64,000 nt of DNA from Manis javanica (taxonomy: Eukaryota; Chordata; Mammalia; Pholidota; Manidae). Numbering within the stretch: the stretch's first letter is position 1; the number at the start of each line of letters is the position of its first letter. The notes below the pieces were generated by a model. That model did no database searches. It saw only the letters and a program-made list of their open reading frames with translations, and had not been told where the DNA came from. Shown piece after piece: positions 11,935 to 24,214 of the stretch. Where the stretch lies: positions 97,822,001-97,886,000 of the forward strand of contig NC_133167.1 of assembly GCF_040802235.1 (NCBI RefSeq). The letters are read 5' to 3'. A program made the position numbers and the translations under genes.

Positions 11935-12130
11935 ATAGGCTTTTAGAGCTAGGATGGATCTTTCCTTATATTTTCTCCATCCCTGTGCTTTCACCTAATA
12001 GATGAGGCCTAGAGAGGTTTCTTGATCTGCCTGAAGCATCGCCTCCAGTTAAGGGTGAACCAGCACTAGATCCCAAGTCTTCAGATGATCATCCAGCTCA
12101 GGGCGTTTACACTGAACTGTGCTACGTCTG
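11935..12130 (-). mobile_element. MIR/MIR3-like SINE relic (antisense)
   Basis: Reads as reverse-complement MIR: 'AGAGCTAGGATGGATCTTTC', 'AATAGATGAGGCCTAGAGAG', then 'CCAGCACTAGATCCCAAGTC'. The matching MIR order is retained but it is diverged. Confidence 0.6.
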
Positions 12131-12814
12131 AAACATGCCTTGTGCCCCACACTCGGTGAGGAATGGCCTGCAGCTCAGACACAACTGACCCATTTAAAAG
12201 AAAAAGACACAGATGAACACTTTTTTCTACCTAGAGACAAATGTGCCTGTTAGTGCTGTTTGGTGTAGGATGTTCTGGACTTGTCCTGGAAGTCAAGCAC
12301 GTCCTCCCCAAACAGGAGCAAGACCTCTTGAGATGTCAGTGTTTGAGGGGTACCGCTGGTCAGATCTACCCAGCCTGGCTGCCAGTCAGTTGCCATTATT
12401 GCCATTGGCAGTTGAAATCACCTGGCCTTGGCATCTACAATATGAGTTTTTATTCCAGATTTTAAAAGGCAATAGAAAGATTAGTTGAATGAACCCAAAA
12501 TATATAAGGAGAACTGTATATACTTTTTTTTTCAGACAGAAAACATAAACATAAATTAATGAATAACCAACTAAATAGACCATATGTATGGGTATGGCAT
12601 TAACTTTGAATCCCTCTTTCTTTGAAATTCATGAAAATCAGAGCTAGAATTGCAAGGGGAGTTTGTCAGCTAGGTTACATATTACAGGTTGACTTTCTGT
12701 TTGTACCATGTTGAGATATATAAGATTGGTTGCCTACATATATCCCAGTGCTGAATGCCAAGAGATTTTAGGATTTTCTGAAAGCTCTCAAAGTTTGTAT
12801 TTAAATAAAGACAA
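12131..12814. other. Unassigned sequence
   Basis: Two short overlapping plus-strand frames (12213-12488) have no domain. No repeat identified. Confidence 0.5.
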
Positions 12815-13140
12815 CTTTTAAAAAATCAACTTAATAGAGATATAATGTATATACATAAAAGGCCTGCATTTTAAAGGTGGAGCTCAATGTTTTTGATAAA
12901 TGTATGTAACATATCCAAGATGCACAACATTATGTTCCCTCTTGCCCAGAAAGTTCCCTCTTGCCCCTTGGAAGCCAGTCTTCCCTCCCCAGTCATCTCC
13001 ACGCATTTGCCCCAGGAAACCATGCATTTACTTTCTATCTCTGCAGATAAGCTTTGCTTGTTCTAGAACTTCATAAACATGGAATCATGCAATATGTAGG
13101 CATTTGTGTCTGGCTTCTTTTGTTCAGATTAAAATAGTAT
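12815..13140 (-). mobile_element. L1M 3'-region fragment (antisense)
   Basis: Matches the antisense L1MB-like block: 'CAACTTAATAGAGATATAAT', 'AAGATGCACAACATTATGTT', 'CATTTACTTTCTATCTCTGC', 'GGAATCATGCAATATGTAGG' and 'TGTCTGGCTTCTTTTGTTCA'. A small internal duplication of 'GTTCCCTCTTGCCC' occurs near 12933-12967. It ends before the ORF2-coding part. Confidence 0.8.
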
Positions 13141-13845
13141 ATTTATCAAAGATTTCTAAGGAGCGGGCTTTCATTCAATGTATCTCACAGAACACCAGCT
13201 GGCCACTTTACCTTGAAAACACCGTGAGTAGGTCAGTCTGCTTGACTTCCTCCCTCAGCATGGCTGATAGAGCTGGCTGCCGCTCTATGGTTGCGACTGG
13301 AGTGAGAAGTTTGGGTGTCATGGTCAGTTCTGAACTACAAAGGATTCCCCACTGGGAAATGTTTCAGCACTTCCCATACATAATGATTAAATACCCCCAT
13401 GGCTGCAACTATCTGAACTTCTAATGCCCTTCCATTTCATGGCTACTGGGAATGCTGGAAGCAGCCAGTACTCTTTTTCCAACTTGGTTTCTCTGGTTCT
13501 TCCTAGGGAGAGGCTTGGTAAAGGCTGCAAAGTAGGAGCAATCAAACTTTGGTGCCTTTCCATAACCTGCTTGTTTACTCTTTTTTTCCCCCATGTCATC
13601 CATATCAATCTCTCAACCCCCAGCAACCACCTGCTGTGGTTCCCACCTAGGCCTGCCTGCTGTGTGGCTTCCCTGCTAACAAAACCTTGCCCTTTGGGGT
13701 CTCATTTCACCAGGCACTGCTCTCAGCTAGCTCCCCTTTCAACAAGATGGGTCCATCAACTGCACCTTGATTCCTGGGATGCAGCCTTGCATGTAGCACT
13801 GCAAGGAGCTCAGGATTGCACATGGCCCTTGTTCTTGTGGAGTCC
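13141..13845. other. Unassigned sequence with a long chance frame
   Basis: The longest frame in the window (13424-13900 plus, 158 codons) starts here. It lacks domains or family resemblance, and its last residues are the VCVCV pattern forced by the GT microsatellite. Overlapping open frames on the minus strand suggest low stop density rather than coding constraint. Confidence 0.6.
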
Positions 13846-13879
13846 TGTGTGTGTGTGTGTGTATGTGTGTGTGTGTGTG
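13846..13879. repeat. (TG)n microsatellite
   Basis: About 17 TG units with one A interruption near 13863. Confidence 0.95.
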
Positions 13880-14239
13880 ATGCTCATACAACAGCTCTAA
13901 TCCCCAACCTAACTTTTCCCTTCTTTTCAAGGGTTCTTGTTGTATATTTGAGAAAGCAAGGAGATGTATAGGTCATCCTCCTGCAGCACTCACTTGCTCA
14001 CCAATCCCCCAAGTCAGGTGCTCTTTCCTGCATGGCTGTAGGGCACTATTCCTTTCCTGCTAGTGGTGGCCTAGAATACAAGGACACCGGCCCTCTCACA
14101 GCCATGCATGGAAGAGACAGGGGGAGTTAGGTATGAATGTGTGTGAGGTCCCAGTTCTCAGTGGAACTCAGAGCCCTGTCTCTGCGACCACCATTCAGTC
14201 ATGTGGAAAAATCAAGGAAATTGTATGCACACAGGAAGA
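13880..14239. other. Unassigned sequence
   Basis: Nothing recognised. Confidence 0.5.
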
Positions 14240-14366
14240 TATATTAAATAAAATTATTATTCATATAATTATAATTTATGTAATAGATATATAATATGTA
14301 ATTTATATAATACATAATTGATATAGTACAATTATAATTTATTATTATAAATAAATAAAAATAATG
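14240..14366. repeat. AT-rich low-complexity tract
   Basis: Almost pure A/T over about 125 bases with recurring ATAATTTAT and TATAAT-like words. It probably melts easily or forms hairpins, and may be a decayed AT microsatellite. Confidence 0.85.
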
Positions 14367-15879
14367 TTTACTTCCTAATTATTACTCCTCCTGCCATTCA
14401 GGAGGATAGTGCCAAGAAGCATGTGTATGTTCTTCTTATTATTAGTTGTAGTAGTCTAGTAATAAAAATAACTTGCTAAGAGGATTTTCCAAGATGATGG
14501 GACATTACATTTCTGAACTAATTGTACTAAAGGTTTGTTTTGAAATTAAATTTTAGAATAATTTTCTCCCAAACATAAGCTTTTTAAAGTGTAGTTTTGG
14601 GAAATTATGAAAAGCATATTAAAAAGAAATTTAAGTGTGCCAGTTTGACTTCTGGGGCCTCAAAATTAATATAACATTATCATTTTCAACCCAAACAGGA
14701 GAGAGCTAAGGGACATGGCATAGAGCCATAGTTCAAATGATCCGAAATTACCTTGATATGATTTTAAGCTCGTAGAACAGGAAGAGATTTGGAACTAAAG
14801 AATATATAAAGATATATTAACCTTTTCTCAGAGGTTATCTACCAGATGAGAAGAGCTCTAAAAATATTTCTGCCTCTAATGCAGTGTATTCAGACAAATA
14901 CCACCTCCAGAAAAGGCATCTGAATGAATAGATTGGCCAGGAAATGAAGGTTGAAAATGAACACTGTTGGAAATGATGAGTTTGGAAAATGAATGTGTTT
15001 TCACCGAGATGTGAAGTGGAAGAAAGGAAAAAGAAATGTGATTTATGAAGATTTTGTGATCTGGTATAAACAGGGTGGACTAGTAATAGTGAGTCAGCCT
15101 CCACATAGACACTGTCATGTCATGATTTACAGCCAGGGATCTGGAAGTAGATAAAGGATGCTGTTCCCATTGATCGTATAGTCTTATTTCATCAGAATTT
15201 AGATCTTTAAAATAAATGGAGGGCATATGATAACATTTGTATAGTAAATTGCTGAGAATTGATTACAAGTGATAAAATAAAAAGATATTGAAAATGAACT
15301 GGTGAAAAAGATTAAAAAACCATAATTGCATGTGGAAGTAAAACTGGTTTATTCAGCTCTGAATCCAGACTCTATTTTCTTAGGGCTTGACAGGCAATTT
15401 AAACCACAAAATTAAACAGTAAACGATATGGCTTTTAAAATAAATGAACTTAAAGAGCTGTAGTTTTTTAAAATCTCAAAAGAAATCCAAACTTCTTCTA
15501 ACAACTTTGTTGTTCCAATGTTCCTTTCATTTAGCAAAAGCTTTTGTTTGCAGGAGTTATAGTGAATGATCAACGTGGATTTATTCTAAGATTTTACCAG
15601 TGAGAAAAACAACTTTAAGGAAATATTGCAAGAAACTTTTTTTGCGTGGGATCATCCATCCTGTAGTTGTTCAAGTGACTGCCACTTGTAAAGCCTCCTT
15701 TGGGAACTTTTTTTTTTGGTATCAATATATTTTATATTATTTTTGATAAGTGCTAGCTATTTTTCTTGCCAGTGTCCCCTCTCCCAAAGGCAAACAAAAG
15801 ATGGGTTTACAGGGCTTTTTTTCAATGATCACTCAAAAAAGTTCCTAGATCTAAGGGTCAGGAATGTGCTTTTGCCCTA
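14367..15879. other. Unassigned AT-rich sequence
   Basis: Only chance frames (for example 14835-15104 minus, 89 codons). No repeat family or RNA identified. Confidence 0.5.
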
Positions 15880-16045
15880 CACTTGATAGGGCTGGCTTAG
15901 TGGGTGTGTGACCTGCGTACTTGCCCAGGATCCTATGTTTAGAAGGACCCTGCACTTGATTTAAAAGTGTGCTGTCAAGGTTTTGAAATTCTTGGTCACT
16001 TTCGAACAAGAGGCCCTGCGTTTATTTTGCACCAGGTCCCACAGA
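15880..16045. repeat. Probable ancient interspersed repeat, family not named
   Basis: The phrases 'AAGGACCCTGCACTTGATTT', 'TTTTGAAATTCTTGGTCACT' and 'GAGGCCCTGCGTTTATTTTG' recall an old repeat I associate with many eutherian genomes. I cannot name the family or its orientation without a library search. Confidence 0.4.
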
Positions 16046-16067
16046 TACATAGTGAATTTTGCTGATA

Positions 16068-16325
16068 GTAACGTAATAGCTGACATTTATTACATTTTTA
16101 CTTTGTACCAGGCATTGTTTTCAGTGTCTTATGTGTATCAGCTCGCTTAATATTTGTAACAACCCTCTGAGTTCAGAGTGTTATGGTTCCCACCTCACAG
16201 AGAAGAACCTGAGCACAGAGAGCTTAAAAATAGGCAAAACGAGTAAGTAGCAGTGGAACAGAGATTCTGGTCTAGCCTGCCCGCTTCTAGAGCCGGTGCC
16301 CCTGACTGCCAGGCTTCCTGCCTCT
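16068..16325 (-). mobile_element. MIR SINE, near full length (antisense)
   Basis: Reverse-complement MIR: 'TAATAGCTGACATTTATTAC', 'TGTACCAGGCATTGTTTTCA', 'AACAACCCTCTGAGTTC', 'CCTGAGCACAGAGAGCTTAA', then a tRNA-like end around 16250-16320. At about 258 bp it is close to the full MIR length of roughly 260 bp. Confidence 0.85.
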
Positions 16326-17129
16326 GTCCTGTGCACTTTGTCTTCTAGGCCTCATACAGAATTCTCATTGCCTGTGGTGTGTGCAAACTGGCAACACCTA
16401 GGGAATGCTGGGTGAGGTGTGCTTGCTGAGAATGTACTTGACAAATGCAAATATGTGGCCTGAGGAAGTCAAGCATAATTCTGTAACCTCACCTGAATTA
16501 ACTAGTTGTTTCCTTGTGCAGTTTTCTGAGGAGAAGAAAGAAGGGAAATGAGTGAGGGAAAAGGTTGAAAGAAAAAAGGGGAGCACATGGAGGGCAAGTA
16601 CCCAGGGCCCTGGACAGCCAGCATGCGGGGAGTGAGGTGGCCTGGGACTTGGGCAGGCCAGCAGATAGAGGAAGCCATAAGAAAGTATAGTCTGTGTCGC
16701 CTATTTAACAATCTGACTGTGGCTGATGCTGGAGACAAATGCATTTGGTTTTAAATTAGTTTAGGGGGACGGAGTGAGAACAGCATTTTTCTGATTTCCA
16801 GGTGGCTGGGTATGTGAGTGCTGGTGGGTGTGTGGCTAGAGGTGGCTAATGGAGGCCAAATGTTGGAAAATACAGCAAGACACCTTCATGCAGCTGGGGC
16901 CAGGCCTGGGCTTTACAAGCTGACTGGTTTTAGGCTACCTGGGGAGGCCTTCTTGCTGCCCTGCAGACCATACCCTCTAGGCTGTGGCACCAGGTAGACA
17001 CTCAGCAACATGAGCAAGGAATGGAAGATGACTGACTGATTGGCTCTACCAGGTACAATTTGTCATACTTCTCCACCCCAGCCTTTCTGCAAGTGTCAGT
17101 GTACAGAGCGGGGCAGCGACCTTGAGCAC
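16326..17129. other. Unassigned sequence
   Basis: No gene or repeat recognised; short minus-strand frames only. Confidence 0.5.
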
Positions 17130-17222
17130 TCATGCCTTATTGGGGGTCACATTCCTAGTGTCTGGCACAGTGTCTGGCACATGCCAGGGGCTTAACTATT
17201 TTCTGAATAAATGATTGAATGT
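17130..17222 (+). mobile_element. L2 3'-end fragment
   Basis: Tail 'GTGTCTGGCACAGTGTCTGG', 'CACATGCCAGGGGCTTAACT', then 'TGAATAAATGATTGAATG', typical of L2 ends. The GTGTCTGGCACA phrase is partly duplicated. Confidence 0.75.
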
Positions 17223-18024
17223 CGTTAATGTGGGATAAAAATCAAAGTCAACAGTTTAGAATCCAGACTCCCTATTTTCCCTTCCAAGGTAAACGTGGTG
17301 ACCCAGCTCATTGCATTTGATATTGCGATGCAGTGCACTCATTACTGATAAACTCAGATGAAGGCTTCTTGCCTTGAGTTGGCTGTAGTGCTAAAAGCTG
17401 TTAACCTGGATGGACAAATTTCCTTTGAAAGGGAGTCAGCTACGAGAAGGCACTGAAGTAATTACCTCTTTAGAAGAGTATTTTTTTCCCCTTAATACCG
17501 TCAGTGTAGAACCCAAAGAACTGTTGGCCATGTGATTGTAGTTAGCAATCTTGACGTCTGTGTCATGCCTAAAATTTCTAAGCTGGCACTGGCCTCACAA
17601 AGTATATCACAGCACTCCTAGGTCTGTATTTTTAAAATGGCAGTCCTAGATGGGTGCCTTTTTTTCTGGAGATTTGACCATCTATCACTCCTTTTTTTTT
17701 TTTTTTATTTTACCAGACCTGTATTTCTGATCAGAATGGTTAAGGACTGTGGCTCATGTCACCTCTGCTTATTTTCATAGCCTGCTTCATGGACATCCTA
17801 TCACATGTAGATGATGGCTGACTACTCATCTCTAGTGAAAACGTGTTCTTTGAAATTAAAATTTTAAGTGGATCTAAAAGACATGATACATTCAATATAA
17901 GGAAGTAGCAAGAAAATACTCTCAAATATTAAAAATTTTTGAATCTCAATTACCTAACAATCCAAGAAGGGGCATGTGGCTTAATTTGTTTATACATCCG
18001 GACAATCTGAAAATTTAGACATTT
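17223..18024. other. Unassigned sequence
   Basis: Contains an 18-nt-class T run near 17692-17706. No gene or repeat family recognised. Confidence 0.5.
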
Positions 18025-18130
18025 AGTGTATAACTCCATCTGAGCGGGGACTCTGATCACCTTATTTATAGCTAACATCTATCGCAAAGCCCTGTGTCCG
18101 GCAAATACTAGGAAGTCAACCTTCGTCAAC
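18025..18130 (+). mobile_element. L2 3'-end fragment (diverged)
   Basis: Pattern 'AACTCCATCTGAGCGGGGAC', then 'AAAGCCCTGTGTCCGGCAAA', 'TACTAGGAAGTCAAC' parallels the L2 tail (gagggcagggac ... gtgcctggcac ... taggtgctcaa). Confidence 0.45.
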
Positions 18131-19734
18131 TGACATCTCAACATTCTGAAATTATTTTTGTATTAGAAAGCCCTGATCTTGACGTTTTTGAAGATACTCA
18201 AAATAACAATAATCAAAAAAATGAATACATTTATTATTATTCACTTCCTACCAGTGAATTTGAAGAAGTGATTGATTAGTCCCCTAGACGCTATGAGCAG
18301 GGCTGGTGGACACATGTAGGGAAGGCAAGAGGGTAGAACTGAGAGGAGGAGAATCACTCTCATCATTAGCTCTCTGTGCTTCCCTCGAGAGGAAGGGCTA
18401 GTGGAAGGTCTAGGGAGGAGGCGTTTTCAAGGGGGATGTGCAGGATGACAGGGTGCGTGCACTTAGATGGGCAGGCGGCTAGCTGCCATCTAGTTACTTC
18501 TCGCCTTGTCTGCCTAAGCACCAGGGGAAAGCAGGTTGTCTGAAAGAACATGTGGGAGTGTGATGCAAACAAAGGATGTGCATCTGGTCCGCATGGGGGT
18601 GTCTCTGCTAATTAGCTTGGCAGATGGGAGTGCTTTTGGAAAAACAGAACACGGAGTCCTTGGAAATCATTTTCTCTTTCTGTAAGAAAACTCACGAGGC
18701 TGTACACTTGTCTACCTGTTATTCAGTGGCATAATTCTAGGTGTCTAGTAAAGGTCTAAAAGCGATCGGGTGCAGAATACCCATGTGGCGTCAGGGCAAC
18801 AGGGAGCAGAGCACCCGCGGCCTATGGCAGTCCTAACGGCGCTGGCATCTGCCGTCTCTGTGGGTCGCAAAGACTTTTCCTAGTAGATCTTCACTTCCTC
18901 AAGCATGCCAAAAAGGTAGAAATCCTTAAGAGAAATCCAGACTTAGGGTGATTTCAAAATTGCATTAAGTTGCTTCTGTTAACTCTTTGCTACCTGTAAG
19001 CCACAGACTTTGAAATGAAACACATTTCAGAAATTGGGCTTTTCCATCACTTCTTTGAAGGGAAGCAGCTGTCCTATTCCCTCTCATAAGGTAATAAGTC
19101 TGAAAATGCAGTGTCAGCCTTCAGGGTGTATGACTGCCGAGGCTTGTCTGCCCAGACTGAATGCCTCAGAACAATGTGACAGCCTCAACCCCCAATCACA
19201 GCTCGGTAGCTGAGGCAGGCAGGGTGCTTTGGCCAATTCTGTTACATTTATGTGAAGGAAAAGAAAACAGGTAGATCTGGTGTGAGGAATGTTGGCTTCC
19301 AGGAGCAGAACCAGACTACAAGGAACCATTTCAGATTCTGCAGGAATATCGTACTAAAATACTCTGACCACCCAGAGCAAATTCTAGAAAAGCATTATAG
19401 AAGGAGCTCTATACTTAGAGATCGCATGGGTAGAAATTGCTTCTGTCCATCGGAGTGGGGAAAGAATTCAGCCCAGATTGCTTCTGAGAAGAGTAGGGTT
19501 CATGAAGGCGAAATGGCTCTGAGGGAACTTGACTCTCCCTGGGCCCCTGACTTTTTCCAGATCCAATGTTTCTGCAGAGCCAGGTACTCTGCAGATTGCA
19601 AAGGACAGCTGGCTCTTCTCATCTGCACCCCAGCTAGCCCTGCTCATAGATAACCCAGGGTAGAATATCTTGGTGACGGCCAGGGAGCTTTATCTTTGGT
19701 TAATGGGTATGGTTAAACACACTTGGCACAGTAT
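18131..19734. other. Unassigned sequence, relatively GC-rich
   Basis: A 133-codon plus-strand frame (19252-19653) is open but has no recognisable domain, signal peptide or family resemblance, and the opposite strand is also partly open. A few CpGs occur around 18780-18870, too few for an island. Confidence 0.5.
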
Positions 19735-20010
19735 GATAAAAATAATACCATTCAATTAGCAAGGGCTCACTGTGTACCAGGTAATGTTCTAAATACTTTA
19801 AAGAGAGGACACACCTCTGTTAGTGCTTACTCTTGCATATAAAGTGGGTATTGTCACTTTCATTTTAAATCAGAAAACGGGGAGGCTTAGGAGGTTAAGT
19901 ATCTGGTCTCAGATCAACCAGCACTAAGTGGCAGAGCTGTAGTTCAGACCTAGGTCGGCCTTTCTCCAAAGTCCCAGAGTTTGTGTTTATAACCACTGCC
20001 TTTTAAGATG
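19735..20010 (-). mobile_element. MIR SINE, near full length (antisense)
   Basis: Reverse-complement MIR: 'CAAGGGCTCACTGTGTACCA', 'GGTAATGTTCTAAATACTTT', 'GGTTAAGTATCTGGTCTCAG', 'GTGGCAGAGCTGTAGTTCAG' and 'TTATAACCACTGCCTTTT'. All main MIR segments are in order. Confidence 0.85.
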
Positions 20011-20287
20011 AAAATAAAAATGAGAAGTGCTACATATTATTTATACAGTGTAGTGATTTCAGTCTCAGGGAAAATACTCCTCCATGATTCTAGTTCTTCC
20101 TTCCCTTTTCTCTGCCACGAGCCACTGAAAACTACTGGTGTTACACTTTCTAAGTTATAAAAGGTTTCCATGTACATTTTCCCATTCACAAATTGGGGCT
20201 TTTCCAGCTTTTCTATCCCTGATAGCTGTTTTACGTCTTTCAGTGAGGGAGTAATTTCCAAAATACAATGTGAATTGTAAGGGAGTA
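20011..20287. other. Unassigned sequence
   Basis: Nothing recognised. Confidence 0.5.
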
Positions 20288-20475
20288 TATACGAAGATTG
20301 CCAGATAAAATAAAGGTGTCCAGTTAAATTTGAATTTCAGGTAAACAGTGAATAATTTTTAAAATCATAAGTATGTATCAAATATCGCATGGGCTATACA
20401 TACACTAAAATACTCCTTGTTTTTCAAAATCTGAACTTTTCTAAGCATCCTGTATCTTTATGTGTTATATCTGGA
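20288..20475. mobile_element. Palindromic DNA transposon relic (MER53-like)
   Basis: The left half reads 'GATTGCCAGATAAAATAAAG', 'GTCCAGTTAAATTTGAATTT', 'CAGGTAAACAGTGAATAATT'. The right half holds the reverse complement in degraded form ('ACACTAAAATACTCCTTGTT' through 'CATCCTGTATCTTTATGTGT'). A non-autonomous element built as one large inverted repeat explains this. The MER53 name is from memory. Confidence 0.65.
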
Positions 20476-23400
20476 AGCCATAAATTATATCAAAGGGGCT
20501 TAGGTATTTACTGTTTCATGCCACTTCCTCAGCAGCCAAGGGAAAACACAGATGAAATGGGGCAAAGGGACGTGGGGCAGCTTATGCTGAGTGCTGAGAT
20601 CTACTTGCCTTGGATAATTCATCCTTTTATCAAATGCTGTTAATGTCAAACAGTGTTTTCAGTCATTGATATTTTGTGTAGTATGGAAATGTCTAGAGGC
20701 TTTATAAGGGTTATGTTACCTTTACTGATAGTTCAGTAGAAGCTCTACAGAGATCCTCAAAGAAAACCACGTTTTAATATTTTCATGTTTTTACGTTTTA
20801 TCTGAAGGTACTGCAGGGCCCTTCAGGTCTTCTGAAAAAAAAAAAAAGAAGTCCCTCCATCAGCAGGAACCTGAACTTGTTTGACTGACATGTGCATTTG
20901 CACTTTTCAAAGCTGGCACGTGGAGAGCTGTCCCCTGATCCCCGGTGGCTGACTGGACACAGTAAGTTCTAGTCACTCCCCTAATCACCTTGACTCTGTT
21001 TCAGAAAAGCTGGCTCTTTTTTGATGAACTGAAACCTGTAATGCTTCAGCGATAACTGGTGTTCTGGGCAGAGGAACTGCCTTGGTGATAATATCTTAGT
21101 CAGAATGGTGGTGGAGTGATGGCTGTGATGGTGGAGGTGTGGGCATGTATCTGGAGGGGTGGAGAAATTGGGGAGGATGTTTCCTTTGCAGAGTGATTGT
21201 AACAACAACAACAAAAAACCCTCCTTTGCTCTGGAAATTTATTTCAATATTTCAGAAATGTATCTGTACATTGAGGACTGCAAATTTTAAGCCACAAATC
21301 AACCTATAAGACTGCACTGCAGCAACATTTACAAAAAAATTGCACATGGTATAGTAGCAAAACATTAGTGGGATCTTGTGAAATGGAAGAAATAAAGAAA
21401 AGCTATACTTTCTGACAGAAAGTATAGGTTTTTAAGGCCCCAGTTGCCATTGCTCTCTGAGTTGCCTTCTCTCTGATTGATGATGTGTCCTGGATTTGGT
21501 TACTTTTCCCCACATGTTAATTTCAGATGTTTTTCACTGACTGAATAAGGACTGATAATATACAGGAAAGTAAAAACACACAGGAGAATTTTAATATACA
21601 ATGCAAAGGAATTCTGTGGTATGTGATCTGAGAGCTCAGTTCTTTTACTCAGTCTCTGTTTTATTTAACAACTCCCAGTCTATTAAGACTTTGCTTCACT
21701 CAACGATTTCATGTTAATCATCTTTTGTTTTATAGCCCCTTATTTTCCTGCTGGAATCAATATCCCATCAACTTCACCGACCATCTACTCTGTGATCTAT
21801 GAGATGGCGCTAGTACAGGGCTGAATTTATACTAGAGCAATTTGCTTTAAATGTTACCAGCATTTTATCCAAAATGTTTCTTCCAGTTTATTCTCATAAT
21901 TTTTCTATTTCTTCAAAAGTTGCTTTGCTGCTTTTAGAGAATCAGGAGCGACAAGCAAAAGCATAAAATGCCTACGCAGAGGATATACAAGTTGGGTTTG
22001 GAAACACAAAGTCCATGACATGAGAACATGCAAAGTGCTGGCTCTGTGTTAACACCGTGTGGCTGCAGCACCACAGACTCAGTGAATTCATTTCCACCTT
22101 GCTGGCAAAACCGGATCCTTTCAGGGAGAAGGTGTTATGAGGCAGTTTTGGATCCTGCTGATATATTCAGATTGCTTCGATTCCAGCAGAATCAATCCAT
22201 TTGGCGCCCTTTTGATGCATCGTACTGATAATCTCAGACCCCTTTCCTTCTCTACGCCTCCCTCCACTTGGTGGCAGCTGTCCTTTAGATCATTAGTATA
22301 AATCCAAGTTGCACACCGCAGGGGGATCTGAATTCTTTGTAAAGATTAGTTTAGAAATTAAAAGAGTGCATTGTCCCCCACTAGAAATACAATATCCGGA
22401 AGTCAGCATTTTTAATAAAATAAATGATTAAGTTGCCTCACTCTTATCACCGAATGTAATTGTTTGCTTATCACTAAGAAGTAGGCAATGAATTTTTTTC
22501 TGATGCCTGTTAGGGGCGTTGCATCTCACAAAGGGATGTAAATGGTAATAATGACACCTTGTACTTCTCAGTGATTATTATAGTCATTTAAAAAAGTTAC
22601 TATTTCTTTTTAAATGGAGAAGTTTTCTTTCAGTATGGGGAAGAGGTCTAATTCCCAGTGTCCACAGGAGGCAAATATATTTTGGTTTGTTCCAAGATGT
22701 CTTTTTGCACTCTGTTTTGAGTGTATAATAAAACACAGTGAACAAAAGCAAAGTCCGTATATGTGTAAATTCACATTTTTGCTGAAATGGCTTAGATGTG
22801 GTCCTTTAAGGGAAGGTTCTAATTGCATCTCAATTTAGAGGTCTGATTCTGAGAAGATAACCTCTGCTCTGATAACCTATTGGGGCTGCATGAAAAAAAA
22901 TGTGAAAATGCTTTGAAAATAAAATCAGTGCACATGGCCAGACTTATTTTAGGGAGTGAGACATAGGAAAATTAAACAAGACAGAGTACTTGGCAACATC
23001 CAGTTGTGTTGAAAATTATTGCAAGACTATGTTAATCATACTTTTACTGATGCTTTCTAACTTCACGCAAATACAACTTCTACTCTTTTTACATTTGGTC
23101 TCTCTATAAGAAAATCCCTTTCCGAGTTGCTGTCACCCTTTGTTGTGTCCTGGGGTCATGAACAGATGTTACTTAAAGTAGTAGGTAACATCAAATTTTT
23201 CTTTTGAGAATCTGAGCATTCTAGGTGACTGGCACTGGAAGAGAAGGTTGCTTCATAAGAGGGTTTCCTTTATCCTTGGAGCATTTTCTGGAGCTAGACC
23301 AGGCCCGTCCTGCAGGGTCCCTGTCACACAGTTCAGATCTGACCTTCCACTGAGTTATGTCCTCATAGACTCATGCTGGAAGCCACTACCATCTACAAAT

Positions 23401-24214
23401 GACTCTATTTGCTGAGGGTATTGTCTCTCACTAATAAAAAATGGGGAAAGTTAGAACAATTTACTTGATAGCAATTACTCAAAGGCAGTGTCATGCATTT
23501 ATAGGAAAACTTGTAAATCTAGAGAATAGTGATTTACTCACAGTGGGAATAGATTTAACACAGATTAGAAACATCTTTTCCTCCTTTTCTGCCTTACCTT
23601 TTTTATTTTATAAGAGGTTTAAGACCAGCTCTGAAGTATTACCAGTAAGTGTTTTATTTTTATCAGCAAAAAGGAGTTTTGGCCATGTAATGTAATTCCA
23701 CTATTTACTCAATGGTGTTTGCCTTTGAAGTATAACTCTTTCATTGAAGGCACAAATTATGTTGTGGATGTGATGTTGTGCTATGTAAATGTGAGTTTCT
23801 GACATGCTAACACAATGACTGTCAGATGAGAGCTTAGGGGAGAGATAAGACAGGTACTCAGACAAGTAAAATGTCTAACGATGATCTATTCAAAGATCAG
23901 TTTTCAGGAAAGACTTATTTTTAAAATGTGTATTTAAATGTGAGTAAGTAGACCATGTGAGTAAGCAGATCTCTTCTCTGGGGCTTATGGATGCGGAACG
24001 CCAGAAAAATGAGGCCAAGGATCAGGTACTTTGGACTGAACCTGATTTCACTGTGAACCCAGCAAGAAAGGACAGAGATCCCAGGAAATGGGTATTGGCA
24101 GGGCTGCAAGGTACCTGCTGGGCAGTGTGATGGCTCATCTCCCGGGGAAGTGCCCAACATTCCTCTTGTCTCTGCATGTGCATTGCTCTTCATATCAGAA
24201 CACAGAACATACAT
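20476..24214. other. Unassigned unique sequence, 3.7 kb
   Basis: The longest stretch of this region with no repeat I can name. It has a short acceptor-plus-frame at 21721-21824, given as a separate weak entry, an A run near 20834, and chance frames at 20981-21214, 22028-22228, 22610-22838, 23441-23695 and 23921-24223. No RNA gene seen. Confidence 0.5.
21736..21824 (+). other. Weak candidate terminal coding exon
   Basis: A pyrimidine-rich run ending in TTTTGTTTTATAG (21723-21735) resembles a splice acceptor. From 21738 a frame of 28 codons runs to a TGA at 21822-21824. The residues begin PYFPAGINIPSTSPT and match no family I know. The other two frames stop earlier. Chance is a good explanation for a frame this short, and no partner exon is visible. 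Confidence 0.12.

Noticed and set aside
13424..13900. 158-codon frame, the longest in the window
   Set aside because: No domain or family resemblance, both strands are partly open in the same stretch, and its end is encoded by a TG microsatellite. Length alone is compatible with chance.
18770..18875. Local rise in CpG content, considered as a CpG island promoter
   Set aside because: Only a handful of CpGs over about 100 bases; too short and sparse for an island.
19252..19653. 133-codon plus-strand frame
   Set aside because: Unrecognised composition with no signal peptide, motif or splice context; treated as chance. Conservation analysis could reopen it.
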